DNA from: Hormiphora californensis
Lineage: Eukaryota; Ctenophora; Tentaculata; Cydippida; Pleurobrachiidae
Reading direction: 5' to 3'
Assembly (NCBI GenBank): GCA_020137815.1
Contig: CM035358.1
Span: 3,210,292-3,274,291 of the forward strand
Length of the DNA stretch: 64,000 bases
A program made the translations under genes and the position numbers. The notes below the pieces were generated by a model. It was not told the origin of the DNA, searched no databases, and saw only the letters and a list, made by a program, of their open reading frames with translations. Of this stretch, positions 1-12,799 are shown piece after piece. Each line of letters opens with the position of its first letter. Positions within the stretch are counted from its first letter, which is position 1.

Positions 1-696
1 TTCAGGGGTTTTCAGGAAGGGTGCTGGGTACTGGCGGGGGTACTGCACCGGGGAGAAAACAAAGCATTTAACAGTTGAAGCCGATGTTATAACTCTTTAC
101 AATATACATCTAACGGCGCACGTGATCACAAAAATCTTTGATATTTACAAACTTGGAACACGATCTTCATGTCTAGGGGTCAGCCACAGTCTCAAAGAGA
201 TGATTAAAATATTTGACAAAAACTAACGCTATCTGTGAACAACCCCATAACACTTTTTAAACAGCACCATGATTTATAGTGTCACACAAATCATGTTGTC
301 TGTTGTGGGAGCTTCCTGTTGGGATAGAGACGGTTTAATAACCATAGATCTAAACTTCAACAAATCACTCCCTAACAAATTAATTAAATAATATTTATAG
401 GTTGGGGAGAGGTTTCAAAAAACGATGAACAGAGATACAAATCAAATCACATTTGATATTATTAACTTTATAAAGTTGAGAAAACTAAACCCTGGTATGG
501 TAAAAGTAGAAAATATATTCTGCCCCATTTGAAAATGATATGAACTAGGGGTATCGAAAAACGGATCGCTCACTCTCTCTTTCTCAGCTCTCTCTTTCTC
601 TTTCTCATTCTCTCTTTTCAAAGTTAGTTGCTCGTATATACGGTTATAGGAAAAATATAGAAATGTATCAATATTAGATATAAATTAAATTAATAA
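1..696. other. AT-rich region without a recognised gene
   Basis: No open frame of note and no recognisable protein. A CT-rich low-complexity patch lies at about 570-620. The rest is AT-rich unique-looking sequence leading into the satellite array that begins near 700. Confidence 0.6.
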
Positions 697-3600
697 CTTA
701 CTCGACCAAAACGCGGAGTTTTTACGTCAGCCGACCCGAAACCGGATTAAATTTGGGCACCCGCTGGTCTAAGGGTCTCCAAATACGTCAAAATATGTTT
801 AAATTATCATTTGGGATCATGCAGACCTTTTAATTACATGTAATTACCCTTTAATTACATGCAATTACATTTTAATTACATGTAATTACTTCCAATTACA
901 TTCCAATTACTTCAGCACCTCGAGAGCTTTCGAACGCACCCTAGAACACCTTTATACTCCTTCTAATTGCCGAGTTCTGTATACCCCATATTTTGACTGT
1001 TTTTCGCGTCCTACCCATTATAGGTTTGGGCACACCCATCGCCACACCCCCTATACGTCGCGGGACCTCGAGACCTTTCCAACGAGCCATAGAACACCTC
1101 TCTACTACTTCAGGGGGCTTCAAAACTTTCACTCTAAAAATATCTATGGTTTTATGGTTTATGGTTACCTCGACCAAAACGCGGAGTTTTTACGTCAGCC
1201 GACCCGAAACCTGATTAAATTTGGCCACTCGCTGGTCTCGGAGCCTCCAAATATGTCAAAATATGTCTAAATTGTCATTTGGGGTCATTTAGACCTTTTA
1301 ATTACATTTAATTACCCTTTAATTGCATGTAATTACATTTTAATTACATGTAATTACTTCCAATTACATTCCAATTACTTCAGCACCTCGAGAGCTTTCG
1401 AACGCACCCTAGAACACCTTTCTACTCCTTCTAATTGCCGAGTTCTGTATACCCCTTATTTTGACTGTTTTTCGCGTCCTACCCCTTATAGGTTTGGGTA
1501 TGGCCATCGCCACACCCCCTATACGTCGCGGGACCTCGAGACCTTTCCAACGAGCCATAGAACACCTCTCTACTACTTCAGGGGGCTTCAAAACTTTCAC
1601 TCTAAAAATATCTATGGTTTTATGGTTTTATGGTTTTATGGTTACTCGACCAAAACGCGGAGTTTTTACGTCAGCCGACCCGAAACCTGATTAAATTTGG
1701 CCACCCGCTGGTCTCAGAGCCTCCAAATATGTCAAAATATGTCTAAATTGTCATTTGGGGTCATTTAGACCTTTTAATTACATGTAATTACCCTTTAATT
1801 ACATGTAATTACATTTTAATTACATGTAATTACTTCCAATTACATTCCAATTACTTCAGCACCTCGAGAGCTTTCGAACGCACCCTAGAACACCTTTCTA
1901 CTCCTTCTAATTGCCGAGTTCTGTATACCCCTTATTTTGACTGTTTTTCGCGTCCTACCCCTTATAGGTTTGGGTATGGCCATCGCCACACCCCCTATAC
2001 GTCGCGGGACCTCGAGACCTTTCCAACGAGCCATAGAACACCTCTCTACTACTTCAGGGGGCTTCAAAACTTTCACTCTAAAAATATCTATGGTTATGGT
2101 TTATGGTTACTCGACCAAAACGCGGAGTTTTTACGTCAGCCGACCCGAAACCGGATTAAATTTTGCCACCCGCTGGTCTCAGGGCCTCCAAATATGTCAA
2201 AATATGTTTAAATTATCATTTGGGATCATACAGACCTTTTAATTACATGTAATTACCCTTTAATTACATGTAATTACCCTTTAATTACATGTAATTACTT
2301 CCAATTACATTCCAATTACTTCAGCACCTCGAGAGCTTTCGAACGCACCCTAGAACACCTTTCTACTCCTTCTAATTGCCGAGTTCTGTATACCCCTTAT
2401 TTTGACTATTTTTCGCGTCCTACCCCTTATAGGTTTGGGTATGGCCATCGCCACACCCCCTATACGTCGCGGGACCTCGAGACCTTTCCAACGAGCCATA
2501 GAACACCTCTCTACTACTTCAGGGGGCTTCAAAACTTTCACTCTAAAAATATCTATGGTTTTATGGTTATGGTTTTACTCGACCAAAACGCGGAGTTTTT
2601 ACGTCAGCCGACCCGAAACCGGATTAAATTTTGCCACCCGCTGGTCTCAGGGCCTCCAAATGTGTCAAAATATGTCTGAATTGTCATTTGGGGTCATTTA
2701 GACCTTTTAATTACATGTAATTACCCTTTAATTACATGTAATTACAGTTTAATTACATGTAATTACTTCCAATTACATTCCAATTACTTCAGCACCTCGA
2801 GAGCTTTCGAACTCACCCTAGAACACCTTTCTACTCCTTCCAATTGCCGAGTTCTGTATACCCCTTATTTTGACTGTTTTTCGCGTCCTACCCCTTATAG
2901 GTTTGGGTATGGCCATCGCCGCACCCCCTATACGTCGCGGGACCTCGAGACCTTTCCAACGAACCATAGAACACCTCTCTACTACTTCAGGGGGCTTCAA
3001 AACTTTCACTCTAAAAATATCTATGGTTATGGTTTTATGGTTATGGTTTACCTCGACCAAAACGCGGAGTTTTTACGTCAGCCGACCCGAAACCTGATTA
3101 AATTTTGCCACCCGCTGGTCTCAGGGCCTCCAAATGTGTCAAAATATGTCTGAATTGTCATTTGGGGTCATTTAGACCTTTTAATTACATGTAATTACCC
3201 TTTAATTACATGTAATTACATTTTAATTACATGTAATTACTTCCAATTACACTCCAATTACTTCAGCACCTCGAGAGCTTTCGAATGCACCCTAGAACAC
3301 CTTTCTACTCCTTATAATTGCCGAGTTCTGTATACCCCTTATTTTGACTGTTTTTCGCGTCCTACCCCTTATAGGTTTGGGTATGGCCATCGCCACACCC
3401 CCTATACGTCGCGGGACCTCGAGACCTTTCCAACGAGCCATAGAACACCTCTCTACTACTTCAGGGGGCTTTAAAACTTTCACTCTAAAAATATCTATGG
3501 TTTTATGGTTTTATGGTTTTATGGTTTATGGTTTACTTGACCAAAACGTGGAGTTTTTACGTCAGCCGACCCGAAACCGGATTAAATTTGGCCACCCGCT

Positions 3601-5587
3601 GGTCTCAGGGCCTCCAAATATGTCAAAATATGTCTGAATTGTCATTTGGGGTCATTTAGACCTTTTAATTACATGTAATTACCCTTAAATTACATGTAAT
3701 TACATTTTAATTACATGTAATTACTTCCAATTACATTCCAATTACTTCAGCACCTCGAGAGCTTTCGAACGCACCCTAGAACACCTTTCTACTCCTTCTA
3801 ATTGCCGAGTTCTGTATACCCCTTATTTTGAATGTTTTTCGCGTCCTGCCCCTTATAGGTTTGGGTATGGCCATCGCCACACCCCCTATACGTCGCGGGA
3901 CCTCGAGACCTTTCCAACGAGCCATAGAACACCTCTCTACTACTTCAGGGGGCTTCAAAACTTTCACTCTAAAAATATCTATGGTTATGGTTTATGGTTT
4001 ATGGTTTTATGGTTTTTTTTCATCTGGTATTAAGGGCCTGTCGGCTCGGCCCCGTTGTTTTAGTTTTAGGGGGGATGTTTTAGGGGGGATGGGTTGAGTT
4101 TGGGTTATATTCGGGTCGGGGGGCCTTGCCAGGCCCCGAATGGTTACTCGACCAAAACGCGGAGTTTTTACGTCAGCCGACCCGAAACCGGATTAAATTT
4201 GGCCACCCGCTGGTCTCAGGGCCTCCAAATATGTCAAAATATGTCTGAATTGTCATTTGGGGTCATTTAGACCTTTTAATTACATGTAATTACCCTTTAA
4301 TTACATGTAATTACCCTTTAATTACATGTAATTACTTCCAATTACATACCAATTACTTCAGCACCTCGAGAGCATTCGAACGCAACCTAGAACACCTTTC
4401 TACTCCTTCCAATTGCCGAGTTCTGTATACCCCTTATTTTGACTGTTTTTCGCGTCCTACCCCTTATAGGTTTGGGTATGGCCATCGCCACACCCCCTAT
4501 ACGTCGCGGGACCTCGAGACCTTTCCAACGAGCCATAGAACACCTCTCTACTACTTCAGGGGGCTTCAAAACTTTCACTCTAAAAATATCTATGGTTTTA
4601 TGGTTTTATGGTTTTATGGTTTATGGTTTATGGTTTACTCGACCAAAACGCGGAGTTTTTACGTCAGCCGACCCGAAACCGGATTAAATTTTGCCACCCG
4701 CTGGTCTCAGGGCCTCCAAATGTGTCAAAATATGTCTGAATTGTCATTTGGGGTCATTTAGACCTTTTAATTACATGTAATTACCCTTTAATTACATGTA
4801 ATTACATTTTAATTACATGTAATTACTTCCAATTACATTCCAATTACTTCAGCACCTCTAGAGCTTTCGAACGCACCCTAGAACACCTTTCTACTCTTTC
4901 TAATTGCCGAGTTCTGTATACCCCTTATTTTGACTGTTTTTCGCGTCCTACCCCTTATAGGTTTGGGTATGGCCATCGCCACACCCCCTATACGTCGCGG
5001 GACCTCGAGACCTTTCCAACGAGCCATAAAACACCTCTCTACTACTTCAGGGGGCTTCAAAACTTTCACTCTAAAAATATCTATGGTTTATGGTTTTATG
5101 GTTTATGGTTTTATCGACCAAAACGCGGAGTTTTTACGTCAGCCGACCCGAAACCGGATTAAATTTGGCCACCCGCTTGTCTCAGGGCCTCCAAAGATGT
5201 CAAAATATGTCTGAATTGTCATTTGAGGTCATTTGGACCTTTTAATTACATGTAATTACCCTTTAATTACATGTAATTACGCTTTAATTACATGTAATTA
5301 CTTCCAATTACATTCCAATTACTTCAGCATCTCGAGAGCTTTCGAACGCACCCTAGAACACCTTTCTACTCCTTCCAATTGCCGAGTTCTGTATACCCCT
5401 TATTTTGACTGTTTTTCGCGTCCTACCCCTTATAGGTTTGGGTATGGCCATCGCCACACCCCCTATACGTCGCGGGACCTCGAGACCTTTTCAACGAGCC
5501 ATAGAACACCTCTCTACTACTTCAGGGGGCTTCAAAACTTTCACTCTAAAAATATCTATGGTTTATGGTTTATGGTTTATGGTTTTA
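697..5587 (+). repeat. Tandem satellite array, about ten units of about 475 bp
   Basis: The marker CTCGACCAAAACGCGGAG recurs at about 701, 1169, 1645, 2110, 2578, 3052, 3536 (one base changed), 4146, 4638 and 5113 (first base lost), giving unit lengths near 463-491 bp. One 610 bp interval holds an inserted G-rich repeat. Each unit has, in order, the marker, a stretch of TAATTACATGTAATTA palindromes, two diverged sub-monomers both starting with ACCTCGAGA and containing TAGAACACCT (about 150 bp apart), and a variable tail of TATGGTTT-type repeats. Units are nearly identical, implying recent homogenisation. Short frames of 63-100 codons are open on both strands in every unit, but they follow from sequence identity and show no family resemblance, so I do not call them genes. 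The array could be subtelomeric or pericentromeric; the window does not say which. Confidence 0.95.
4010..4139 (+). repeat. G-rich 130 bp dispersed repeat, copy 1
   Basis: A T-run followed by CATCTGGTATTAAGGGCC, then G-rich sequence ending in CCTTGCCAGGCCCCGAA. It sits inside the TATGGTTT tail of a satellite unit and lengthens that unit from about 480 to 610 bp. Two further copies lie at the right end of the array. Confidence 0.85.
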
Positions 5588-5589
5588 TG

Positions 5590-5719
5590 GTTTTTTTTCA
5601 TCTGGTATTAAGGGCCTGTCGGCTCGGCCCCGTTGTTTTAGTTTTAGGGGGGATGTTTTAGGGGGGATGGGTTGAGTTTGGGTTATATTCGGGTCGGGGG
5701 GCCTTGCCAGGCCCCGAAT
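5590..5719 (+). repeat. G-rich 130 bp dispersed repeat, copy 2
   Basis: Nearly identical to the copy at 4010-4139 and placed in the same position relative to the TATGGTTT tail, at the end of the last satellite unit. It is followed after a short TATGGT stretch by a third copy. Confidence 0.85.
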
Positions 5720-5733
5720 GGTTATGGTTATGG

Positions 5734-5850
5734 TTTTTTTTTCATCTGGTATTAAGGGCCTGTCGGCTCGGCCCCGTTGTTTTAGTTTTAGGGGGGATGT
5801 TTTAGGGGGGGTGGGTTGAGTTTGGGTCGGGGGGCCTTGCCAGGCCCCGA
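5734..5850 (+). repeat. G-rich dispersed repeat, copy 3 (slightly shortened)
   Basis: Starts with the same T-run and CATCTGGTATTAAGGGCC and ends with the same CCAGGCCCCGAA. It lacks about 13 bases of the other copies just before the terminal GGGTCGGGG block. It marks the right edge of the satellite region. Confidence 0.8.
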
Positions 5851-6282
5851 ATTAATAACTTATTGTATAGTATACTTTACATACATTGATATTCATAGCG
5901 TATGTAATAATTAAATGTTTTAAAAAATAAATAATAAATGGTCTTATCGTATATCTATATAAGTATAATGATTAATGTAATAGGTATCTGTTACATAGTC
6001 TCCTGATCTAGGTCAAGATAAAACTCTGGGTCTGAAACCTGCGTGTGTCATCTACGCCATGAGCCGGTGTTACTCAACACGAATTTCATTAAGTTGAAGA
6101 TGCACACGGCGTGTCTCTACACAGAGATTGTAACGTGACCCAAATATCAGGATAACTAAATATATTTGTGTGGTATTGAATCGTGCCAGATAGAACTTAA
6201 TCAACACGCAATGGATTCAAAGCTCTCATTCTTGCACAACTCAAATACCACGATAATGCTTTTTAGAAAAGTAGTTGTGCAC
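5851..6282. other. Intergenic spacer, nothing recognised
   Basis: AT-rich sequence between the satellite array and the 3' end of the minus-strand gene at 6283. It should contain the 3' UTR of that gene. No repeat or conserved frame seen. Confidence 0.5.
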
Positions 6283-7647
6283 TTAGTAGATGGAGGGAGC
6301 CACATAGCACCCTCTCTGATTCATGTGCGTGTACTGGTGGTCTTGACTCTTGAATGTGAAGGGGTCAACTTGTTCCCGACGTTTCTGTTCCAGCATTCTG
6401 TGGTGCTACAAGGGGAGAAGTAGGGTTGACTTTGTAACCAATGTTAGCATCTTGAAGTTGCTAAAAGAAAGCTTATTGTTGTTCTAGAGAGTCAAGGTTG
6501 CTACCATCCCGGCAAGTTGGCGGGTACCACTCACCTCAACCTGTAGGAATCCCAACCACTTTCTCAGCAGGTCCATAAGACTCTCTCCAGGGTGTGAGAG
6601 ATGGAAGAGAGCTACGTTCCTGTCCCGGCAATACTGGTATCCCATATCCGCCACTATCACAGATATATCCCTCTCCTGCGGGTAAACCGGGATAGGATAG
6701 AGAATGAGGGAGATTGGACAAAGAGAATATGATAATATGAGCTCTAGGAGGATTAAACTTACACACTGCTGCAGGGCTAAGCTGGGAACATGTGCATTCC
6801 AGTTGAGCTCCTTCAAGATCCGTGATTTTGTCTGGCTGACCTTCTTCTTTAGCCTGAACTCGTCAATAATGGGTAGTTCGGAGTGAGCACTTAATGTTAG
6901 TAGGTAACATTGTAACATCATGTTAAAGATCTCGTTACTGTAATCCTCCAACATATCGATAGCCAGGCTCCTGAAATAGGATGTTATTAACCAGGCGTGT
7001 CAGGAGATCATGTCATGGGGGAGGAGGTAGGAGACGGCATATGAGGGTAGATACTGGATAGTTGAACTTACAGAAAAGCTAGAAATTCAGGTTCAGACGC
7101 GGGTTCAAAGGTTTGCCTCATGTAGTACAGGACACATGACAGAATGTTCTGAAATGAGTAAATGTCAGTCTTCAATGTCAGAGTTTTGTAATAAAAAAGA
7201 GCGAAACAGTTATAATTGGGGATTAGTGTGATGTTGTATACCTTGTCTGAGAAGAAAAAGAACACATCTTTGTTCATCATGACACTGATGTCTTTCCCTG
7301 AGTGAGTGAGTGAGTGAAGTGCTGGGTGAGTGCAGCTCAGTGACAAAGTGGAATTGAACTACTGCTTGAGTGCTTGACGCGAGTGTTTCTAGACATCTAA
7401 AAAAATATTGACACTTACCGGACAAGATCTGTCGTAACCGATCCAGGGTGTGATCAGCCTTGTTATTGAGCCCACCAAGAATGGCACTTCCACCCGTGTA
7501 TCCACCGTACATGTTCATATCGTTAGGCTGACGCCTCATAACCATAGGGACCTTCCACAGTTGGTCCACGATGTACGTGTTGTTAGTGGAAACTGTTGTC
7601 ATGCTTCGAGTCTTCATTGCTGATTGCTGAGACTGTGTCTTGATCAT
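6283..7647 (-). CDS. Unrecognised six-exon protein, about 277 residues
   Basis: I do not recognise this family. Six exons assemble in phase on the minus strand: 7419-7647, 7242-7297, 7072-7148, 6763-6970, 6535-6675 and 6283-6405. Each junction has GT donor and AG acceptor (donors GTAAGT, GTATAC, GTAAGT, GTAAGT, GTGAGT), and the total is 834 bases with no internal stop. The protein begins MIKTQSQQSAMKTRSM, has a Gly/Tyr-rich patch (MYGGYTGGSAILGG) near residue 55, then a largely helical middle (DMLEDYSNEIFNMMLQCYLL) and a region DMGYQYCRDRNVALFHLSHP. It ends with a charged tail EQKRREQVDPFTFKSQDH and the C-terminus CYVAPSIY. No signal peptide or membrane segment is evident. The consistent phases make it a credible gene. 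It lies 3' of, and in the same orientation as, the GAPVD1 homolog. Function unknown. Confidence 0.7.
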
Positions 7648-8785
7648 CGCTAAACTGATTTAAAAAAAAAGTATTCTTAATTCTACAATAGTCAATATCG
7701 CTTACTCGGAGGCACTTAGGGTCACTAAACATAATAATAATAATAATAACATTAAACATATTTAAATCGCTTTTGAGCGAAAAGTGTTTATCTCGATCGA
7801 CTTATACTAAAGCGTCCTTTCGATCAAAACTCGCTTTCTAAAGCGCATCTTCGTAACAATGTCCTCCGAAAGTCCTCGTTGTCATATAATTAAATACATA
7901 GTTAATAAGTTAATTAAAAAACAGCATAAACTGTCAAATATAATTTATAAATAGTTAATAAGTTAATCACAACAGCATAAACTGAACACTGAATATCCAC
8001 AAGATAGAATCATACAAAAGTCTACAAAAATATAGCGCAACAGAGGCCATAGATCTCAACGTAAAAAATTACACCAGTCTCAATAAGGAACTTGAAAGGT
8101 CAAAAGGTGTGCCCGTCATGGAAAAGATGAGGTCTTAATCAGGTAATGTTGAGCTTGGTCTTGAAAAATGGTGTATTTGTGTCTTGCAGAGTATGATAGT
8201 GAACGATAAGACTTCAAATCCCCTTTGGCAACATTGTGATGTGATATCCTGTGAATAGAGAGTTGATAGATTTGTACATGAAACGAAAATGGAAAAAGCA
8301 ACTACAACTGCAAATGCAGTTCAGAAAGATATAAAACGCTCTTGGATCAAGGGATCCAAAGATAGCAAAGTACAAACTCAAGTCCAATTTCCCACTCAAG
8401 CGACAGGTCGCCACACACCAACTCGCTAAACAGATGTGAAACTGACTGAACCAGAGACACTCGACAAGGCAGAGACCGGATCCCGGCCGCAACGGCCAGA
8501 TAAAGTATACTAAATCCAGTGTTACCAGGATCAAGCCCCATACCACCAAGACAAGACCAGAGAAAAGAATTAAGTGCCCGGCACCCCGCCACTCGAGTAG
8601 AAAATTGGACTATACCCAAACCTAGGTAAAAAGCCGCGCAATGATACAGAAATATACAACCTGGGTGAAAGTCCGTTTACCAGTTTGGCCCATGGCCGTG
8701 ATAGAGTGAAACTTCTTGGGAACCATGCCAAATAAGGTGCAGATGAAGTGAAGATCCTGTTCCCTTAACCGCTCGAGAAAGAGAA
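7648..8785. other. Intergenic region upstream of the unrecognised gene
   Basis: Contains an ATA/TAAT microsatellite near 7729-7750 and a short direct repeat (AGTTAATAAGTTAAT) near 7902 and 7953. Open frames at 8116-8619 (minus) overlap in different frames and resemble nothing known. I see no gene. Confidence 0.5.
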
Positions 8786-8999
<214 letters not shown>

Positions 9000-9015
9000 C
9001 TAGAAGAAAAGAGGT

Positions 9016-9115
9016 TGAGAGAAAGAAGGGTGGGCTTTTTTTTCTTTTTTTTCTTTCTTTTTTTTAAATTTTTTTTATTATTCTTTTTTATTGCCTCTTT
9101 TTTTTTCTTTTTTTT

Positions 9116-9156
<41 letters not shown>

Positions 9157-9200
9157 ATTTTTTTTTTGATTCTTTTTTTCTTTGCTTTTTTGATTTTTTA
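9016..9200 (-). repeat. A-rich tail (T-rich on plus strand), probable LINE 3' tail
   Basis: On the minus strand this reads as long A-runs broken by ATC. It lies about 200 bases downstream of the stop codon of the LINE fragment at 9407-9769, the position expected for the 3' tail of that element, with the CA/TG microsatellite just beyond. Confidence 0.6.
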
Positions 9201-9406
9201 ACCCAGGCTCTTTTTTTACCGAGTTCTGGGGATCCGTCACATAAAAGAAACCAATCAACTCTCAAATCTCCACTTCCTAGAACACACAAAATAATAAGTA
9301 TTCAACTGACCACCAGACACACAAACAACCTCCTCTATATCTCGTGGCTCCTACTAACTCTAGAAATTCAACGGATTCCTATTATCACAATGGACAGTTC
9401 AGCTCC

Positions 9407-9769
9407 TTACACACCAAAAGCCCTACAGAACAAAAATGTCTTTAGATCGACTTTAAAACGTTTTAGAGTCTCTGATTCACGCAATTCTCTTGGCAGTTTG
9501 TTCCATAGTCGAGGTCCCGATACGCTGAATGCACGATCAGTTGTCTTGTAATTTGGATGGGGGATTTCAAGCAAAAGTTTATCTCCATCTGCACGCAGTC
9601 CTATTGATTTTGTTTTCCTCTTAAGCAGGCGACCACTAAGATAGTCGGGTGCAAGTCCGTTTAAGCATTTGAATACCAGAACACAGGTTTTATACTCAAT
9701 TCGCTCAGAGACCGGTAGGAAATGAAGCTCCTTCCGTAGCTGGGAAGATAGGGCCCGAAAAAGTATCAA
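9407..9769 (-). mobile_element. 5'-truncated non-LTR retrotransposon (LINE), C-terminal end of the reverse transcriptase ORF
   Basis: The 120-codon frame includes LPVSERIEYKTCVLVFKCLN, then NGLAPDYLSGRLL, then GPRLWNKLPRELRESETLKR and a final FKVDLKTFLF. This is the conserved C-terminal block seen after the RT domain in CR1/L2/Rex-type LINE polyproteins (the LWN-LP-LR and FK-LKT-LF motifs). The RT core and endonuclease are missing upstream, so this is a typical 5' truncation, probably ending near 9770-9830. The final stop is intact. An A-rich tail follows at 9016-9200. Clade assignment is uncertain. Confidence 0.8.
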
Positions 9770-10192
9770 TTTAGTGCCAATATAGTTCAGGGGATGTGAG
9801 GTCTATGGGAGGCCTCTGGTCGGTACCTATAACTTGCTTAACAGCCCTCGGGGCCACAGAAAATGGACAAGACACAAAACGGCAAGTCTTTTTTGGGTTA
9901 CTGAAAAAATTCGGGCGACAAATTTTAAGAATTTCCGAACGCGCACAAAAAACATTTCGTGCGCGCAGGTAAACAGAACAAAACTGCGCGTTACCAAATT
10001 GCGCGTTTAAAGAACTCGCGCCAAACGATCCAGGCATGAGTCATTGCGCGCTACGTAACAATTGCACCAGGGAAGCAGAGAGAAGAAGCGGATTTGCTTT
10101 TCAAGTGATAAGCGAGTATTATACAAACACACAGAACCCTCTACACAAAATTATACACACACATACACACATGAACAAAGTAAAAAGTGAGT

Positions 10193-12765
10193 TCAGGTTG
10201 ATCTTTGAAGCATGGTTTTGATAAATTCCACTGCTCCTGAAAACTGCATCCACATGTATTGGTCCTGAGAGATAGGAAGGTATTACAACCAGAGTGGGAA
10301 ACATGTCCCTTGTTATAGTAGGGGATCAATGATGACATTATGATAACGAACCTGGCCAGATATGTTGCGAGGTAAGAAGTAGTTGATGTATTCAATGGTG
10401 GAAAGAAGATTGGGTGGGTTACAGTGGATTATTATGTAGATTAACACTGGCATGAGGTCATCCGCTCCTGAGATTATAAAGAGATATCGTGATATAGAAA
10501 TTCTATCATCTCAACGGATTATTAATTGCTAAACTAATAATTGGTTAATTGACATCTAATTAACATCTTCTAACCTGGTACTGAGCTCTCGTCAGTAGTC
10601 CCATCTAACACAGTCAGACCACTAGCACCAACAAAAAGTAGTTTAAAGATGGTAAACACACAGCTTATAACACAGGACAGTTTCCCACTGGGTGACTGAA
10701 ATAAGTTGTGTTAATCATTTCATCCAATGACTGACTAAAGTTGCCACCAATATCTGTCCTGTATCTTGGTCTAAAGACTAATGAAGTTCTAAACACCTTG
10801 AATGCAGGTAGAAGGTTAAGATGATACTGAGCTGGGGTCCAGGGTGCCTCACGGTGGTACCTCGCAGGTATTTGTATATCAGGGTGGTCCAGAGATGCAG
10901 TTACTTGCAACTCATTCAGCCTCTGTCGGAACATCCTGGGAGATATGAGGAAGATACAATCTTGATTGTCGACTCAGCAGTCAGCACAAAAGAGCTCAAT
11001 CGATCCAATTAAGAACCGAGAGCAGCAAACAAATTAGGAAGGTATGAGGAAGATAGTGAATGATCGAGAGAGATATGAATGCTTAGGGAAACGTTAGCCC
11101 CCACCCTTCTCCCTCTTCTTTCTCTAACTCCCCAAATCCCTATCCTTCCACAGACTACACCATCCTGTTCCCTTCCACCCCCATCTCCCAACCCCCTCCC
11201 AACTCACACGTCCTTCTCCTTCCACCCCCATCTCCCAACCCCCTCCCAACTCACACGTCCTTCTCCTTCCACCCCCTTCTCCCAACCCCCTCCCAACTCA
11301 CACGTCCTTCTCCTTCCACCCCCTTCTCCCAACTCACACGTCCTTCTCCATCCACCCCATCCTAACTCACACGTCCTTCTCCTTACTCCCCCTTCTCCCA
11401 ACTCACACGTCCTTCTGGAGCTGAGCGTCACCGTTAGGCAGGAAGGCATTGTTGAAAAGGAGACTAAAGAAGTTAACCTCAGCTAACCTCAGCACCTCTT
11501 TCAGGTGGGCCTCCATAGAGGGACACTCGTTACTAATACACTCCCTCTCGTCACACGAGGAGTGGTTTATACCTGTAGCACAATGTAGTGATAAAAGAGG
11601 TAGATAAGGTGATGATGGTGATGGTAGCACAATGTAGTGATAAAAGAGGTAGATAAGGTCATGGTGGTGATGGTGAGATAGAAGCACAGTAAGATGTTGA
11701 GTATTGAATGATAGCACCACGCCATTTTCCAGCTGTGGACATGGAATCAGGTCCCCTACTGTACTTACCAAGTGTCTGGATGGACATGTCCTCAACCATT
11801 CTCTCATTAACAAAATCACAGTACTCGTAAAACACCTCTGCTTTCTCGTCTGCCATCGGGGCTTCCCGGAACCGTCTTCTGTATTCCCGGAACTAGAGTG
11901 ATATTAGGTGATATTAGGTGATATTAGGTGATATTAGGTGATATATTAAGTGTCATTGTGTTGATAATTGGCTATTATTTGCCTGGCTAGACTGTGTTAC
12001 AAATGTAAAGGGAGGGTTAGAACATAACAAGCTATTATATATAACGTTATATAAAGTAGTACCCGTTGAACAAATAAATCATGTCTGGAAATAAAATCAT
12101 CATGTCTGGAATAAAATCAGGGACCAGATTACTGTTTTTTTCTTCTCGCGTCCTAGAAAGTACTACCCACCTGTTCATCAAAGCTCCGTAGGAAATTAGC
12201 AGTAACCAAACTAGCCAGGCTCTCATAAAAGAACTGATGTTTCAGCTCGAGTCTGTTCTGGGCCCGTGCCACGAACTCTTTAGATCGGAGCAGATCACAT
12301 TTCCTCTCCGTGAGATACTGGATGTACAGGGTCAGGTCGCTGTTGTATTCCTCTAGGGAGGTCAGCACTGTTGTCAGCCTATGTGGGGGTGAGCGATTTA
12401 ATTGGAATCGTGGGAGTGAGCGGTGGTATCACGGGAGTTGTTACAATATCAGGATCCTCGATAGTTATGTGATGGGTTGCATGTGGTAGAAGATTAGGAT
12501 GGAATACAGGAGTTTAGCACTCAATATCCTAGACGTGTGACACATGCACTGCCGTACTCAATACAAGACTGAAGACAGTCGGAACAAGGTTATCTCAAGT
12601 CACACTCTAGTACTCACCAAGATCAAGCTGTTCATTGTACTCACACATTCAAGTCAGACATTGTACCCACCGATTTGGAGGAAGTTGTTGTAGAGCAATG
12701 ATGGCCTGTTCCAGTTGAACAGTGTTCTTGTTGTTGTTAACACGGGCCTCAGCAAACTCACTGAA

Positions 12766-12799
<34 letters not shown>

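Noticed and set aside
1600-5590. TATGGTTT tracts as telomeric repeats.
   Set aside because: Short, irregular (TATGGTT, TATGGTTT, TATGGTTTT mixed) and internal to satellite units; no TTAGGG-type array.
941-5661. Conserved 63-100 residue frames (MTVFRVLPLIGLGMAIATPP and its antisense partner) in each satellite unit.
   Set aside because: They are open on both strands in all units simply because the units are near identical; they lack initiation context, family resemblance and codon-level conservation signals.
8116-8619. Overlapping minus-strand frames of 60-111 residues.
   Set aside because: Three frames overlap, none has splice context or recognisable motifs.
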